From NCBI GenBank assembly GCA_016932715.1, contig JAFGCG010000108.1:1-64000 (forward strand): a stretch of DNA of 64,000 nucleotides. The letters are read 5' to 3'. Under the pieces are notes generated by a model. The model had not been told where the DNA came from. It saw nothing but the letters and a program-made list of their open reading frames with translations, and ran no database searches. The translations under genes were made by a program, and so were the position numbers. Of the stretch, positions 1 to 7,683 are shown piece after piece. How positions within the stretch are numbered: the stretch's first letter is position 1; each line of letters begins with the position of its first letter. The stretch comes from Anaerolineales bacterium (GTDB lineage Bacteria; Chloroflexota; Anaerolineae; Anaerolineales; Villigracilaceae).

Positions 1-106
1 CATTCCTTGCCAGTCCTCGACTACCTCGTTCAACTCCAGCAGTTCGGCTCATCGCCACCTTCCCTTGTTGAACGCTAAACAAGTACTTGCGATAGTACCC
101 CAGCCT
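1..106. other. window edge, no confident gene
   Basis: On the minus strand, downstream of yhhQ, an ATG preceded by a GGGAAGG-like ribosome binding site lies near position 54 and opens a frame that runs off the window edge. Another minus frame reads as an acidic Leu/Glu-rich peptide. There is too little sequence to choose between them or to name a product. Confidence 0.3.
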
Positions 107-811
107 TCACGCTACAAATGGATTAAAGTTCGTCTCACGATCATAGTAATCTTCGTTTTCCAGGCGCTTGAGAGCGCCAACTGCCATATATGTGACTGGT
201 GTCATGAGTGCTTCTACGCTGCATTTGAATAAATAATTCGTCAAGGTTATGGAGAGAAATGCCTCCCACAGAAAAACGCCGAACGCAGAAGCAACAAACA
301 CAAATACGACTGTATCTACTAACTCACCAATCAACGTGCTGCCGATCGTACGCGTCCATAACCAGCGGCCGGCCGTCAGGACTTTCATCTTCGACAGGAC
401 GAACGAGTTCGTGAATGAGCCAGTCCAGTAACCAGCCAGGCTTGCCAGCACGATCCCGCCGGTGCTCATCCCGCCCAGGATCGCGTCATAGGCGGCATCG
501 CCCGCGTAGCCCTGCCAACCAGCTTCACCCGGCAAGAGTCCGATGATCCAAAACATGAATGCGCTCAACGCCAGGCAAGCAAAACCGGTCCAGATCACGC
601 GCCGCGAACGTTTGTAGCCATAGACTTCGGTGAGAATATCGCCAAAGATGTAACTGACCGGGAACAGAATGGTCCCCGCATCAAAGAACATGCGCACTCC
701 GAACAAACTGAAACCCCAGTCCACGATCTTAGCGGAGGAAGCGATATTGCTCAGGACCAGCACTGTCACAAAGACAGCCATGATCAGGTCGAAGAAGCGG
801 TATTGTTTCAT
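107..811 (-). CDS. yhhQ: queuosine precursor transporter, YhhQ family
   Basis: This is a 234-residue integral membrane protein with about six hydrophobic segments. It matches the VUT/YhhQ family, which imports queuosine precursors (preQ0/preQ1 or queuine) for tRNA wobble modification. The family pattern is seen in the N-terminal ILFPVSYIFGDILTEVYGY stretch near residues 48-66, where the acidic D/E pair is characteristic, and in the polar GELVDTVVF segment near 162. Length is typical. The start lies 4 bases after the stop of the upstream tRNA thiolase gene, so it is the last gene of a three-gene tRNA-modification operon. The assignment is by family resemblance; which precursor is carried cannot be told. 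Confidence 0.88.
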   Translation of the reverse strand: MKQYRFFDLIMAVFVTVLVLSNIASSAKIVDWGFSLFGVRMFFDAGTILFPVSYIFGDILTEVYGYKRSRRVIWTGFACLALSAFMFWIIGLLPGEAGWQGYAGDAAYDAILGGMSTGGIVLASLAGYWTGSFTNSFVLSKMKVLTAGRWLWTRTIGSTLIGELVDTVVFVFVASAFGVFLWEAFLSITLTNYLFKCSVEALMTPVTYMAVGALKRLENEDYYDRETNFNPFVA

Positions 812-815
812 GAGG

Positions 816-1757
816 CTATTCTGTAACCGCGGTATTTTGTATTTTTTCGATCATCCTGCAAAAGGAACACAGACCGTCCGTGGATGTCGGCTGGCCGCAT
901 TTTGGGCAGGCATGCAGGTGCGCTGGTTCCACATCTTGCTCGATAAACAAGCCGCCGCGTTTCCGCGCTTCCAGAAATCTCAGGTAGAAAGTGAGTTTGG
1001 CGCCCGGGCGCTTCGTCTCGAGCTGATTGAGCAATTCCTTGTAATAAATGGATTGCGCCCCTTCCGCGAACGGGCATTCTTCATAGATGTATTCGATCCC
1101 GCGCGCCAATGCATAGGCCGTCATTTCGCGCTCGTAGAAGCGGCACAATGGCTTGACCTTGCGCGCCAGCCCGTCGCGGGCAGGCAGGACCGGTCCCTGG
1201 CGCAGAAGATATTCACTCGCCCAGGACAGCGTATTTCCGAAGAGTACGGCCGCCTCGTCGTCGAGGTTGTGGCCCGTCGCAAGCACATCGTACCCAAGGT
1301 CGCGCGCGATGCGGTTCATCTCGTGGCGCTTCGCCAATCCGCACACCGCGCACGGCTTGCCATGTCCACGATGGGAGAGTTCCGAAAGCACAGGGATGGG
1401 CTGCCCGTATTCCTTTTCGATGTCTACAACGTGAAGCTTGAGGTTACGCTCGTTCGCAAACTTTTCGGTGAGCCGCTGTGACTCATGCGAGTAACCGATC
1501 CCGCCATCGATGCCCAGGCCAAGATAAAGACCGTCCGCCTGGTAGCCGAGACGATGGAGGATATCCCAGAGCGCAAGCGAGTCCTTGCCGCCCGACACCG
1601 CCACAAGGATCTTCTCCTCACGCGTGAACATCTCATATTTTTTGATAAAGCGTTCTGTCTGCTCAGGCACCCACTCCAAATAGTGCTCCTTGCATAACGC
1701 CAGTTTGTGCTGGCGCATGTTGACGGAGGCTTTCTCGCCGCATTTTCTGCATTTCAT
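816..1757 (-). CDS. ttuA: TtuA-type tRNA 2-thiolation enzyme (PP-loop ATPase)
   Basis: A 313-residue adenine nucleotide alpha hydrolase. An N-terminal zinc knuckle (CRKCGE, near residue 3) is followed by the PP-loop SGGKDS near 56, a GHNLDDEA motif near 160 and a C-terminal CPKCGQP...CSFC zinc ribbon. This order is that of the TtuA/TtcA/NcsA group, which activates the tRNA uridine with ATP and inserts sulfur, usually with an iron-sulfur cluster. Cysteines near CAVCG and the ECPF motif are candidate cluster ligands. The ORF track begins at an upstream TTG; I prefer the ATG that overlaps the stop of the preceding gene (ATGA), implying translational coupling. The adjacent ubiquitin-like sulfur carrier supports the TtuA-TtuB type. 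An NcsA-like role remains possible. Confidence 0.8.
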   Translation of the reverse strand: MKCRKCGEKASVNMRQHKLALCKEHYLEWVPEQTERFIKKYEMFTREEKILVAVSGGKDSLALWDILHRLGYQADGLYLGLGIDGGIGYSHESQRLTEKFANERNLKLHVVDIEKEYGQPIPVLSELSHRGHGKPCAVCGLAKRHEMNRIARDLGYDVLATGHNLDDEAAVLFGNTLSWASEYLLRQGPVLPARDGLARKVKPLCRFYEREMTAYALARGIEYIYEECPFAEGAQSIYYKELLNQLETKRPGAKLTFYLRFLEARKRGGLFIEQDVEPAHLHACPKCGQPTSTDGLCSFCRMIEKIQNTAVTE

Positions 1758-2023
1758 TGGCAACCCCCTCGAGAATCGCGATTCGTTATTCGAGATCCGT
1801 GCACGATTCCCAATTCTCGAGTCCCCATCCCCGCTCCTCCGGAAATCACTGCGATCAATCTAATCACGTCGCCATCCTTTAAAATCTCATCTTCCAGGAT
1901 CAATTCTCCCGCGCGCGTCGCGATGACCGACTCGGGCACGATGTTGATTTTCTGTAGCGCAGAGAGCAGCGTCATTCCCGGCTTGACTTCATATTCCTTA
2001 TCACGCAAAATTAATTTAACCAA
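1754..2023 (-). CDS. MoaD/ThiS/TtuB-like sulfur carrier with C-terminal tail
   Basis: A small beta-grasp protein of 89 residues as called here. The core runs from the start to a VISGG motif near residues 62-66, where a sulfur carrier normally ends in Gly-Gly. Here about 25 more residues follow the GG before the stop. The ORF track gives 135 residues, but I choose the TTG at 2021-2023. A CTCCT (AGGAG on the coding strand) lies 5 bases upstream, and a promoter (-35 TTGATG, -10 TAGAAT) ends just before it, so the longer N-terminus would not be transcribed. It is coupled by ATGA to the thiolase. It probably donates thiocarboxylate sulfur to that enzyme, after tail removal if the tail is real. Confidence 0.75.
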   Translation of the reverse strand: MVKLILRDKEYEVKPGMTLLSALQKINIVPESVIATRAGELILEDEILKDGDVIRLIAVISGGAGMGTRELGIVHGSRITNRDSRGGCQ

Positions 2024-2040
2024 AGTTACTCCTGACAGAG

Positions 2041-2068
2041 ATTCTACCATCATGCTGGAAACCATCAA
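2041..2068 (-). promoter_or_regulatory. promoter of the sulfur carrier-ttuA-yhhQ operon
   Basis: On the minus strand, TTGATG and TAGAAT are separated by 16 bases, with a TGG extended -10. The expected transcript start near 2034 leaves about 11 bases before the TTG start codon and just includes its AGGAG site. Confidence 0.55.
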
Positions 2069-2100
2069 ATTTCCGTCAATGATAAAGGCAAGCCAGCGTC

Positions 2101-2135
2101 TTGACAGTGCCCTCCATTGACTGTACGATTGAATC
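2101..2135 (+). promoter_or_regulatory. sigma70-type promoter giving a leaderless glycosyltransferase mRNA
   Basis: TTGACA, a 17-base spacer and TACGAT are followed by exactly 6 bases and then the ATG of the glycosyltransferase. Transcription should begin at or within a base of the start codon, so no ribosome binding site is needed. None is seen. Confidence 0.7.
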
Positions 2136-3338
2136 ATGCGCATCGGAATGATGGTAGACATCTACAAACCATATGTAAGTGGCGTTACCAATTACGTTTC
2201 TCTCAACAAACGTGCCCTCGAAAATGCAGGGCACGAGGTTTATGTATTCACCTTTGGCGATCTTGAGTATCAGGATGATGAACCCCGCGTCATCCGAAGC
2301 CCGGCGCTGCCTCTCGCGGACACGGGCTTTTACCTCTCCCTGCGCCACAAGACCAAACACAAGAAATTGCTCCAAACCATGGATGTGGTCCACGTGCACC
2401 ATCCATTCCTAAGCGGACGCCTGGCGCTGAACTATTGCCGGTCCGCGAAGATCCCGGTCGTCTTTACCAACCATACGCGCTATGACCTGTATGCACAGGC
2501 ACGTCTTCCCCTCATGCCGGAAGAGGTGAGTCATGGTCTTCTCCAGGCGTATTTGCCCGATTTTTGTGACGCGGTGGACCTGGTGATTTCACCCTCCACC
2601 GGCATGGCAAAGGTCCTGAGAGAGTTTGGCGTAAAATGCCATATCGAGGTCGTCCCAAACGGCGTCGATCTGCATCAGTTCCACCAGGCAAAGCCACTCC
2701 CACGCTCTCAATTTGGCTTCACAGATCAGGATGTCCTGCTGGTTTATGCAGGCCGGGTCGCGCCGGAAAAGAACATCCATTTCCTGTTACAGTCTTTTGC
2801 AGGGATTGCGCAGTTGATCCCCAACGTTCATCTGTTGATCGTAGGCGGCGGGAAGAAACAGTTCGAGGAGGAGCTTCGAGACCTTGTCGCTCAACTGGGA
2901 ATTGGGAACCGCGTATGCAGCACCGGTATGGTCTCGTATGAGGAAATACCTTCCTACCTGGCAATGAGCGATATCTTTGTCACCACCTCCGTCACCGAGA
3001 CGTTCGGGATGGCCACCGTCGAGGCCATGGGCGCAGGTTTGCCGATCATGGGCGTTCACGCGCCAGGCACCAGCGACATCGTGGAAGATGGCAAGACAGG
3101 CTTCCTTTCCGCGGAGGATATGGCTGCGTTTACCGCCAAATTGACCTACCTGTGTCTATACCCCAGCCTGCGCAAGGCGATGGGCGCCGCGGCGCGGGAG
3201 GCTTCGAGACAATACGATATCGCGCGCACGACGAAGATCCTGCTTGAACACTACGCGCGCCTGATACAAAGTACGAAGCCATTGAAGAGAAGCCTGGATG
3301 AGCGCCTGATGGCTGTTCTCGAAGAGTTCATGAAATGA
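2136..3338 (+). CDS. glycosyltransferase family 4 (GT-B)
   Basis: A 400-residue GT-B fold enzyme. The N-terminal acceptor half shows a glycine turn (YVSGVTNYV, residues 13-21) and HVHHPF near 87. The C-terminal donor half has VYAGRVAPEKN near 207 and the EX7E signature ETFGMATVE near 287, followed by GLPIMGV and DIVEDGKTGF. These are typical of retaining nucleotide-sugar transferases such as the PimA and diacylglycerol glucosyltransferase group. It probably glycosylates a membrane lipid or surface glycan at the cytoplasmic face. The substrate cannot be told. It starts 6 bases after a -10 box and overlaps yraN by ATGA. Confidence 0.88.
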   Translation: MRIGMMVDIYKPYVSGVTNYVSLNKRALENAGHEVYVFTFGDLEYQDDEPRVIRSPALPLADTGFYLSLRHKTKHKKLLQTMDVVHVHHPFLSGRLALNYCRSAKIPVVFTNHTRYDLYAQARLPLMPEEVSHGLLQAYLPDFCDAVDLVISPSTGMAKVLREFGVKCHIEVVPNGVDLHQFHQAKPLPRSQFGFTDQDVLLVYAGRVAPEKNIHFLLQSFAGIAQLIPNVHLLIVGGGKKQFEEELRDLVAQLGIGNRVCSTGMVSYEEIPSYLAMSDIFVTTSVTETFGMATVEAMGAGLPIMGVHAPGTSDIVEDGKTGFLSAEDMAAFTAKLTYLCLYPSLRKAMGAAAREASRQYDIARTTKILLEHYARLIQSTKPLKRSLDERLMAVLEEFMK

Positions 3339-3685
3339 AACACAACCAGCAGATTGGCAAATGGGGTGAAGACGCGGTCGCGGCGTATCTTGCGGAACGC
3401 GGCTATGAAGTCCTCGCGCGCAATGCGCGGACTCCATATGGTGAAATAGACATCGTCGCAAAGCAGGCGGACATTACGATCTTTGTGGAGGTCAAAACGC
3501 GCACCTCGAACAGAATGGGGCTGCCCGAAGACTCGGTCAACCTGCGCAAGCAGGCACACATGCTCGCCTGCGCCGAACATTACGCGGCGGAACATGCCAT
3601 CGATCACTGGCAGATCGACGTGGTGGCGGTGGAAGGAAAGGTGGGCTTGAAACCAATGATCACGCATTTTGAGAATGCAATTTAA
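3335..3685 (+). CDS. yraN: YraN/UPF0102 family putative endonuclease-like protein
   Basis: A 116-residue protein of the UPF0102 family. It has the expected order: a G-x-x-x-E start (QIGKWGEDAVAAYLAERGY), PYGEIDIVAK near 29, and FVEVKTRTS near 50, then a C-terminal IDVVAVEG strand. The D/E and EVK residues form the restriction-endonuclease-like core known for this family, though its biological role is not settled. It overlaps the glycosyltransferase stop by ATGA, so both are probably made from one mRNA. The last codons are included in a direct repeat found again at 4066-4086. Confidence 0.88.
   Translation: MKHNQQIGKWGEDAVAAYLAERGYEVLARNARTPYGEIDIVAKQADITIFVEVKTRTSNRMGLPEDSVNLRKQAHMLACAEHYAAEHAIDHWQIDVVAVEGKVGLKPMITHFENAI
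3651..3683 (+). repeat. direct repeat copy 1 (3' end of yraN)
   Basis: A perfect 21-base match, CGCATTTTGAGAATGCAATTT, occurs here (3663-3683) and at 4066-4086. Similarity continues imperfectly about 12 bases upstream. The two copies bracket the DUF6922-like gene. Confidence 0.85.
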
Positions 3686-3723
3686 GTGATTGGTGCAGAT
3701 CAGACTCAGTTGATTGCCTGAGT

Positions 3724-3735
3724 TATAATTAGATC
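3724..3735 (+). promoter_or_regulatory. -10 box of a leaderless small gene
   Basis: TATAAT is followed by 6 bases and the ATG of the DUF6922-like gene. No convincing -35 hexamer and no Shine-Dalgarno sequence are visible. Confidence 0.5.
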
Positions 3736-4047
3736 ATGGCTTCATTTGAACCACTTCCCAAAAGCCTGAAACCATTTTTTTGGGATTATCCCTTTTCGAA
3801 ATTATCCCTCAACACCGACCGTGATTTGATCATCCGCCGCGTTCTTTCCAGTGGATCATGGGATGCGGTATGCTGGGTTAGGAAGGAAATCGGGGACGAA
3901 AATCTGAAAAAATGGTTGATCGCCCACAAGGGGCGCGGGCTTAGCCCAAGACAACTGCGCTTTTGGGAACTCATTTTGGATCTACCGAAGCGTCAGGTGA
4001 ATACCTGGGTGCGAGTGGCAAGGGAAACACCTTGGGGGAAGAGGTAA
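3736..4047 (+). CDS. small DUF6922-like protein
   Basis: A 103-residue soluble protein. Its pattern is LPKSLKPFFWDYPF near residue 7, LIIRRVLSSGSWDAVCWVRKEIG near 31 and LSPRQLRFWELILDLP near 69. This resembles the DUF6922 family, a short helical domain often encoded beside nucleotidyltransferase toxins and sometimes read as antitoxin-like. No toxin partner is present here, so the role is open. The gene has its own -10 box 6 bases before the ATG and lies in a segment bracketed by copies of the yraN 3' end. That suggests it was inserted or brought in by a local duplication. The family name is from memory of the pattern and is moderately secure. Confidence 0.6.
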   Translation: MASFEPLPKSLKPFFWDYPFSKLSLNTDRDLIIRRVLSSGSWDAVCWVRKEIGDENLKKWLIAHKGRGLSPRQLRFWELILDLPKRQVNTWVRVARETPWGKR

Positions 4048-4065
4048 GGTTAGAACTGAAGATCG

Positions 4066-4086
4066 CGCATTTTGAGAATGCAATTT
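4066..4086 (+). repeat. direct repeat copy 2 (yraN 3' end)
   Basis: Identical over 21 bases to 3663-3683. Here it is not in a yraN reading frame and ends just before the next gene. Confidence 0.85.
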
Positions 4087-4105
4087 GAATTCGAGGATGG
4101 CATCT

Positions 4106-4894
4106 GTGAACAAAGGGTTCAATAAGGAAACTATTGTTCTATCACTGGTAGCCATAGTACTCGTAACCGGGATTGTTATTTACAGCCGCCTCGTTAGTCT
4201 TGATCCCTACAGTTGGGATCATAGAAATCCATGTTATCCAAGTAGTTATTCAGATTGGACAGAATATCAAATCGATCCAGAAACAATTCTTACATCGCTG
4301 GATCAAAAAGATACGAACGTGTTTACGCCCATGTTGGTAACTCCTAGCTCAGATGCGCAATTTCCTCCCCGAAACACTTTCCTTTGGACACAGTCGGATT
4401 ACTTAAAGATTGCTAATGCCCTAAGTCAACATGAGTGGAACGAACCTCTGGATTTAAAGAATTGGAGTGTTTATTATCTTGCATTTGGTGGAGAATGTCA
4501 GGGTAATACAAGTGGGTATAACCACATGGAAATAACTTACTATAAAACCATCAAAGGCATCGTGGGAAAAACGTATCAGGCCCGGCATATCGAAATATAT
4601 CCCTTTGCCAGCGAAGTAGGGATAGGGGATTCATCTAGCTTTGACCGTCGATATTTTGTTGGAAACAACCCAATTGATCTTACAAAATTCAAAATTTCGG
4701 CTGATGATGCTCTTCGAATCGCGGAGGAAAATGGCGAAAAAGATGTCCGTTTGAAATATCAGGATGGCTGCTCAATCTCGATAAGAATGCCTATACACAA
4801 CTATGATGACAGCTGGGAAGTAGATTATTTTGATCTTAAAATGGCCGTTAATCCATATACAGGAAAATTTAGAATCATCAATACAAACAAGTAA
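4106..4894 (+). CDS. membrane-anchored hypothetical protein
   Basis: I do not recognise this protein. From the GTG at 4106 it has 262 residues. I prefer this start because a GAGG lies 9 bases upstream; ATG 4097 and TTG 4085 are alternatives, and TTG 4085 lies inside the direct repeat. One hydrophobic segment (IVLSLVAIVLVTGIVIY, about residues 9-25) would anchor a large outward-facing domain with several Cys, Tyr and Trp residues. The C-terminal part contains DDALRIAEENG and a MAVNPYTGKF ending, reminiscent of PepSY-like or YpmB-like folds, but that is weak. The stretch is visibly more AT-rich than its neighbours, which fits recent acquisition together with the flanking repeat. Confidence 0.6.
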   Translation: MNKGFNKETIVLSLVAIVLVTGIVIYSRLVSLDPYSWDHRNPCYPSSYSDWTEYQIDPETILTSLDQKDTNVFTPMLVTPSSDAQFPPRNTFLWTQSDYLKIANALSQHEWNEPLDLKNWSVYYLAFGGECQGNTSGYNHMEITYYKTIKGIVGKTYQARHIEIYPFASEVGIGDSSSFDRRYFVGNNPIDLTKFKISADDALRIAEENGEKDVRLKYQDGCSISIRMPIHNYDDSWEVDYFDLKMAVNPYTGKFRIINTNK

Positions 4895-4901
4895 TTATTT
4901 C

Positions 4902-5858
4902 ATGATTATCGAAAAGACTCGATTACCATTGATTCTCATTGTCGGACCCACTGCCGTCGGGAAGACGGAGCTTGCCATCCAGCTTGCAGAGCTGCTGGAC
5001 GGCGAGATCGTCTCTGCGGACTCGCGCCTCTTTTATCGCGGCATGGATATCGGAACTGCGAAGCCCACGCGCGCAGAACAGAGGCGCGTACCCCATCACT
5101 TAATTGATATTGCAAATCCTGATGAAATCCTGAGTTTAGCTGTCTTCCAGCAGAAAGCACATGAGGCGATTGCGGACATTCATACACGCAATAAAATTCC
5201 ATTCCTGGTGGGTGGGACCGGGCAATACATCCGCGCGGTGACGGAAGGATGGAGCCCACCGAAAGTAAAACCCGATGAAAGATTGAGGGAAGAATTAGAA
5301 AAGAAGAAAGAGGAAAGAGGAGAATACTGGCTACACGAAAGACTTCGGGCGCTCGACCCGGAAACCGCGCAGAAAATCGACGCCCGGAATTTCAGGCGGA
5401 CGGTACGCGCCCTGGAAGTCATTCTGACGACCGGCAGGAAATTCTCCGAGCAGCGCGGTCAAAGCGAGTCACCGTACCACCTCCTCCCCATTGGTCTGAC
5501 GCGTCCGCGCCCCGAACTGTATGCGCGCGTCGACCGGCGCATCGAAGAGATGTTCGCAAATGGATTCATAGTCGAAGTGAAACGCCTTTTGGAAGCAGGT
5601 TACTCCCCCTCCCTGCCGACGATGTCCGCGATCGGGTATCGGGAATGCATCCGGGTAGTCAACGGCGAATTGAACGAGGAGCAGGCCAAGGCGGAGATCC
5701 GACGCGCAACCCGCGTCTTTGTCCGCAGACAGGCGAACTGGTTCAAAGAATCCGATCCGCATATCAGGTGGTTCAACGTCGAAGAGGGCATCGTCGAAGA
5801 GATCGAGGCTTATCTCCTCCATTCACTGTCCGCCAAAAACCATCCATCGGTCGGTTGA
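4902..5858 (+). CDS. miaA: tRNA dimethylallyltransferase MiaA
   Basis: MiaA transfers a dimethylallyl group to N6 of A37 in tRNAs reading UNN codons. The 318-residue product, from the ATG at 4902, starts with the P-loop GPTAVGKTELA near residue 15. It continues with DIGTAKPT, FLVGGTGQYIRAV near 100, RNFRRTVRALEV near 165 and PTMSAIGYRE near 240. Length matches the family. The ORF track start at 4830 lies inside the previous gene and is rejected. One oddity is DSRLFYRGMD, where most homologues have Gln before the aromatic pair (DSxQVY). A purine-rich Lys/Glu tract lies near residue 130. Confidence 0.93.
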   Translation: MIIEKTRLPLILIVGPTAVGKTELAIQLAELLDGEIVSADSRLFYRGMDIGTAKPTRAEQRRVPHHLIDIANPDEILSLAVFQQKAHEAIADIHTRNKIPFLVGGTGQYIRAVTEGWSPPKVKPDERLREELEKKKEERGEYWLHERLRALDPETAQKIDARNFRRTVRALEVILTTGRKFSEQRGQSESPYHLLPIGLTRPRPELYARVDRRIEEMFANGFIVEVKRLLEAGYSPSLPTMSAIGYRECIRVVNGELNEEQAKAEIRRATRVFVRRQANWFKESDPHIRWFNVEEGIVEEIEAYLLHSLSAKNHPSVG

Positions 5859-5883
5859 CTTTTGATTCCTCCTTGAATATACT
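5855..5883 (+). promoter_or_regulatory. promoter of the acyl-CoA ligase gene
   Basis: TTGACT, a 17-base spacer and TATACT. The -35 overlaps the miaA stop codon. A strong GGAGGAGG ribosome site follows just before the ATG at 5911. Confidence 0.7.
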
Positions 5884-5910
5884 GAGCGTAACCAGAGAAG
5901 GAGGAGGACC

Positions 5911-7611
5911 ATGAACAACCGTCCGTGGCTTGTTCACTATGATAAAGGGGTGCCGCATACAATCGAATATCCGGAGGCGCCGCTATTTTATTTTTTGGAG
6001 CAGGCGGCGCGCCAATATCCTGACCGCGCCTGCACGATTTTCAAAGGTGCGGTCATTTCATATCAGGAGATGAACGCGCTGACCGACCACATGGCGGCTG
6101 CACTGGCGGAGATGGGTGTAAAGAAAGGCGACCGGGTCGGAATCTTCATGCCGAACACGCCCCAGTTTGTCGTTGCATATTTCGGCATCCTCAAGGCGGG
6201 CGGTGTGGTGGTAGCCGTCAACCCGACCTACCCGCCCGATGAAGTCCTTATCCCTGTTAATGACGCAAACATCGAGATCATGTTTACGCTGACGCGCTTC
6301 TACAATGTTTTGAATGCAGTCCGCGAACGCTCCAGGCTCAAAAAGATCATTGTTTCCAACATCAAAGAGCAGTTGTCTCCCATCATGAGCCTGCTTTTCA
6401 CTTTATTGAAGGAGAAAAAGGAGGGTCATCGCCTCGATGCGCTGGCTGAGGGCGATGTCTGGATGAAAGACCTGCTGAAGAAGCACGAGAACTCCTCGCG
6501 GCCCAAGGTCGAAGTTGGTCCCGATGACGTCGCTTTATTCCAGTATTCCGGCGGGACAACCGGCATTCCCAAAGGCGCAGTTGCGATCCACAGAAACGTG
6601 GTGGCAGATACACTGCAAATGCGAGCATGGTTTGTGAATTCGGAAGACGGAAAGGAAGTTTACCTGATGGGAATCCCGCTCTTCCACGTCTATGGGATGG
6701 TGGCTGGGATGAGCGTTGCCATGGCGATGGGAGCCAGCATGGTCATGGTGCCGAACGCGCGCGACCTGAAGGACGTGCTCGAAAACATCAGCAAATACAA
6801 AGCGACCATTTTCCCCGGTGTTCCATTGCTTTACAACGGGATCAACAATCATCCGGATGTGAAGGCAGGCAAATACGATCTGTCCTCGATCAAAGCCTGT
6901 ATCTCCGGTTCTGCGCCGCTCATGCGTGAGACGAAAGAGGAGTTCGAACGATTGACCGGCGGCAAAGTGTTCGAGGGCTATGGTCTATCTGAGGCGCCCA
7001 CCGCGACGCATTGTAATCCGCTGACAGGCTTGAATAAGACCGGCTCCATCGGACTGCCATTTCCTGATGTGGATGCAAAGATCATCAGCCTGGATGACGG
7101 GGAAACGGAAATGCCGCAAGGCGAGATCGGCGAACTCGTCATTCATGGACCGCAGGTAATGAAGGGCTATCACAATATGCCCACGGAAACAGCCAACGCC
7201 CTGCGCCAGCTCAAGGACGGCAAAACCTGGCTGTTCACCGGTGATATCGCCCGCATGGATGAAGACGGCTATTTCTACATCGTCGACCGCAAGAAGGAAC
7301 TCATCAAGCCCGGCGGCTTCCAGGTCTGGCCGCGCGAAGTAGAGGAAGTTATTTCGACCCATCCGAAAGTATTGGAAGTGGGCGTCGGGGGTATCCCTGA
7401 CCCGAATCGGGGTGAGACGGTCAAAGCCTGGATCGTGGTGAAGCCGGGTGAGACTCTGACCGCCGAGGAACTCAAGGCGTATTGCAAGGAACATCTTGCA
7501 CCCTATAAAGTTCCTTCCCACTATGAATTCAGAAGCGAATTACCAAAGACAACGGTAGGAAAAATCCTGAGACGCGAGCTGATCAGGCAGCATAAGGAAA
7601 GTGTACAGTAG
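5911..7611 (+). CDS. fadD: long-chain fatty acid--CoA ligase (AMP-forming)
   Basis: A 566-residue member of the adenylate-forming family, which activates a fatty acid with ATP and couples it to CoA. The P-loop-like YSGGTTGIPKGA lies near residue 212. GYGLSEAP near 353, the ATP-binding TGDIARMDEDGYFYIVDRKKELIKPGGFQVWP block near 442-470 and PKTTVGKILRREL near the C-terminus are all present. Chain length preference cannot be read from sequence. It has its own promoter and strong ribosome binding site and ends at a hairpin terminator, so it is probably monocistronic. Confidence 0.88.
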   Translation: MNNRPWLVHYDKGVPHTIEYPEAPLFYFLEQAARQYPDRACTIFKGAVISYQEMNALTDHMAAALAEMGVKKGDRVGIFMPNTPQFVVAYFGILKAGGVVVAVNPTYPPDEVLIPVNDANIEIMFTLTRFYNVLNAVRERSRLKKIIVSNIKEQLSPIMSLLFTLLKEKKEGHRLDALAEGDVWMKDLLKKHENSSRPKVEVGPDDVALFQYSGGTTGIPKGAVAIHRNVVADTLQMRAWFVNSEDGKEVYLMGIPLFHVYGMVAGMSVAMAMGASMVMVPNARDLKDVLENISKYKATIFPGVPLLYNGINNHPDVKAGKYDLSSIKACISGSAPLMRETKEEFERLTGGKVFEGYGLSEAPTATHCNPLTGLNKTGSIGLPFPDVDAKIISLDDGETEMPQGEIGELVIHGPQVMKGYHNMPTETANALRQLKDGKTWLFTGDIARMDEDGYFYIVDRKKELIKPGGFQVWPREVEEVISTHPKVLEVGVGGIPDPNRGETVKAWIVVKPGETLTAEELKAYCKEHLAPYKVPSHYEFRSELPKTTVGKILRRELIRQHKESVQ

Positions 7612-7630
7612 AAAGGAATAAACAAAATAA

Positions 7631-7666
7631 AAAGAGCCATCCTGATTTTGGCGGCTCTTTCTTTAT
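7631..7666. terminator. bidirectional terminator between acyl-CoA ligase and ftsH
   Basis: The 8-base arms AAAGAGCC and GGCTCTTT flank a 14-base loop. A T-rich run follows on the plus side and A-rich sequence precedes it. It separates two convergent genes. Confidence 0.75.
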
Positions 7667-7683
7667 TAACGCGGTAATTATTC

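Noticed and set aside
669-1481. 270-codon plus-strand ORF opposite the tRNA thiolase gene
   Set aside because: It is the antisense shadow of a well-conserved PP-loop enzyme and shows no family motifs, signal or ribosome site.
3736-4894. Toxin-antitoxin pair (DUF6922-like protein with the downstream hypothetical)
   Set aside because: The downstream protein is membrane-anchored and exported with no nucleotidyltransferase or other toxin motif.
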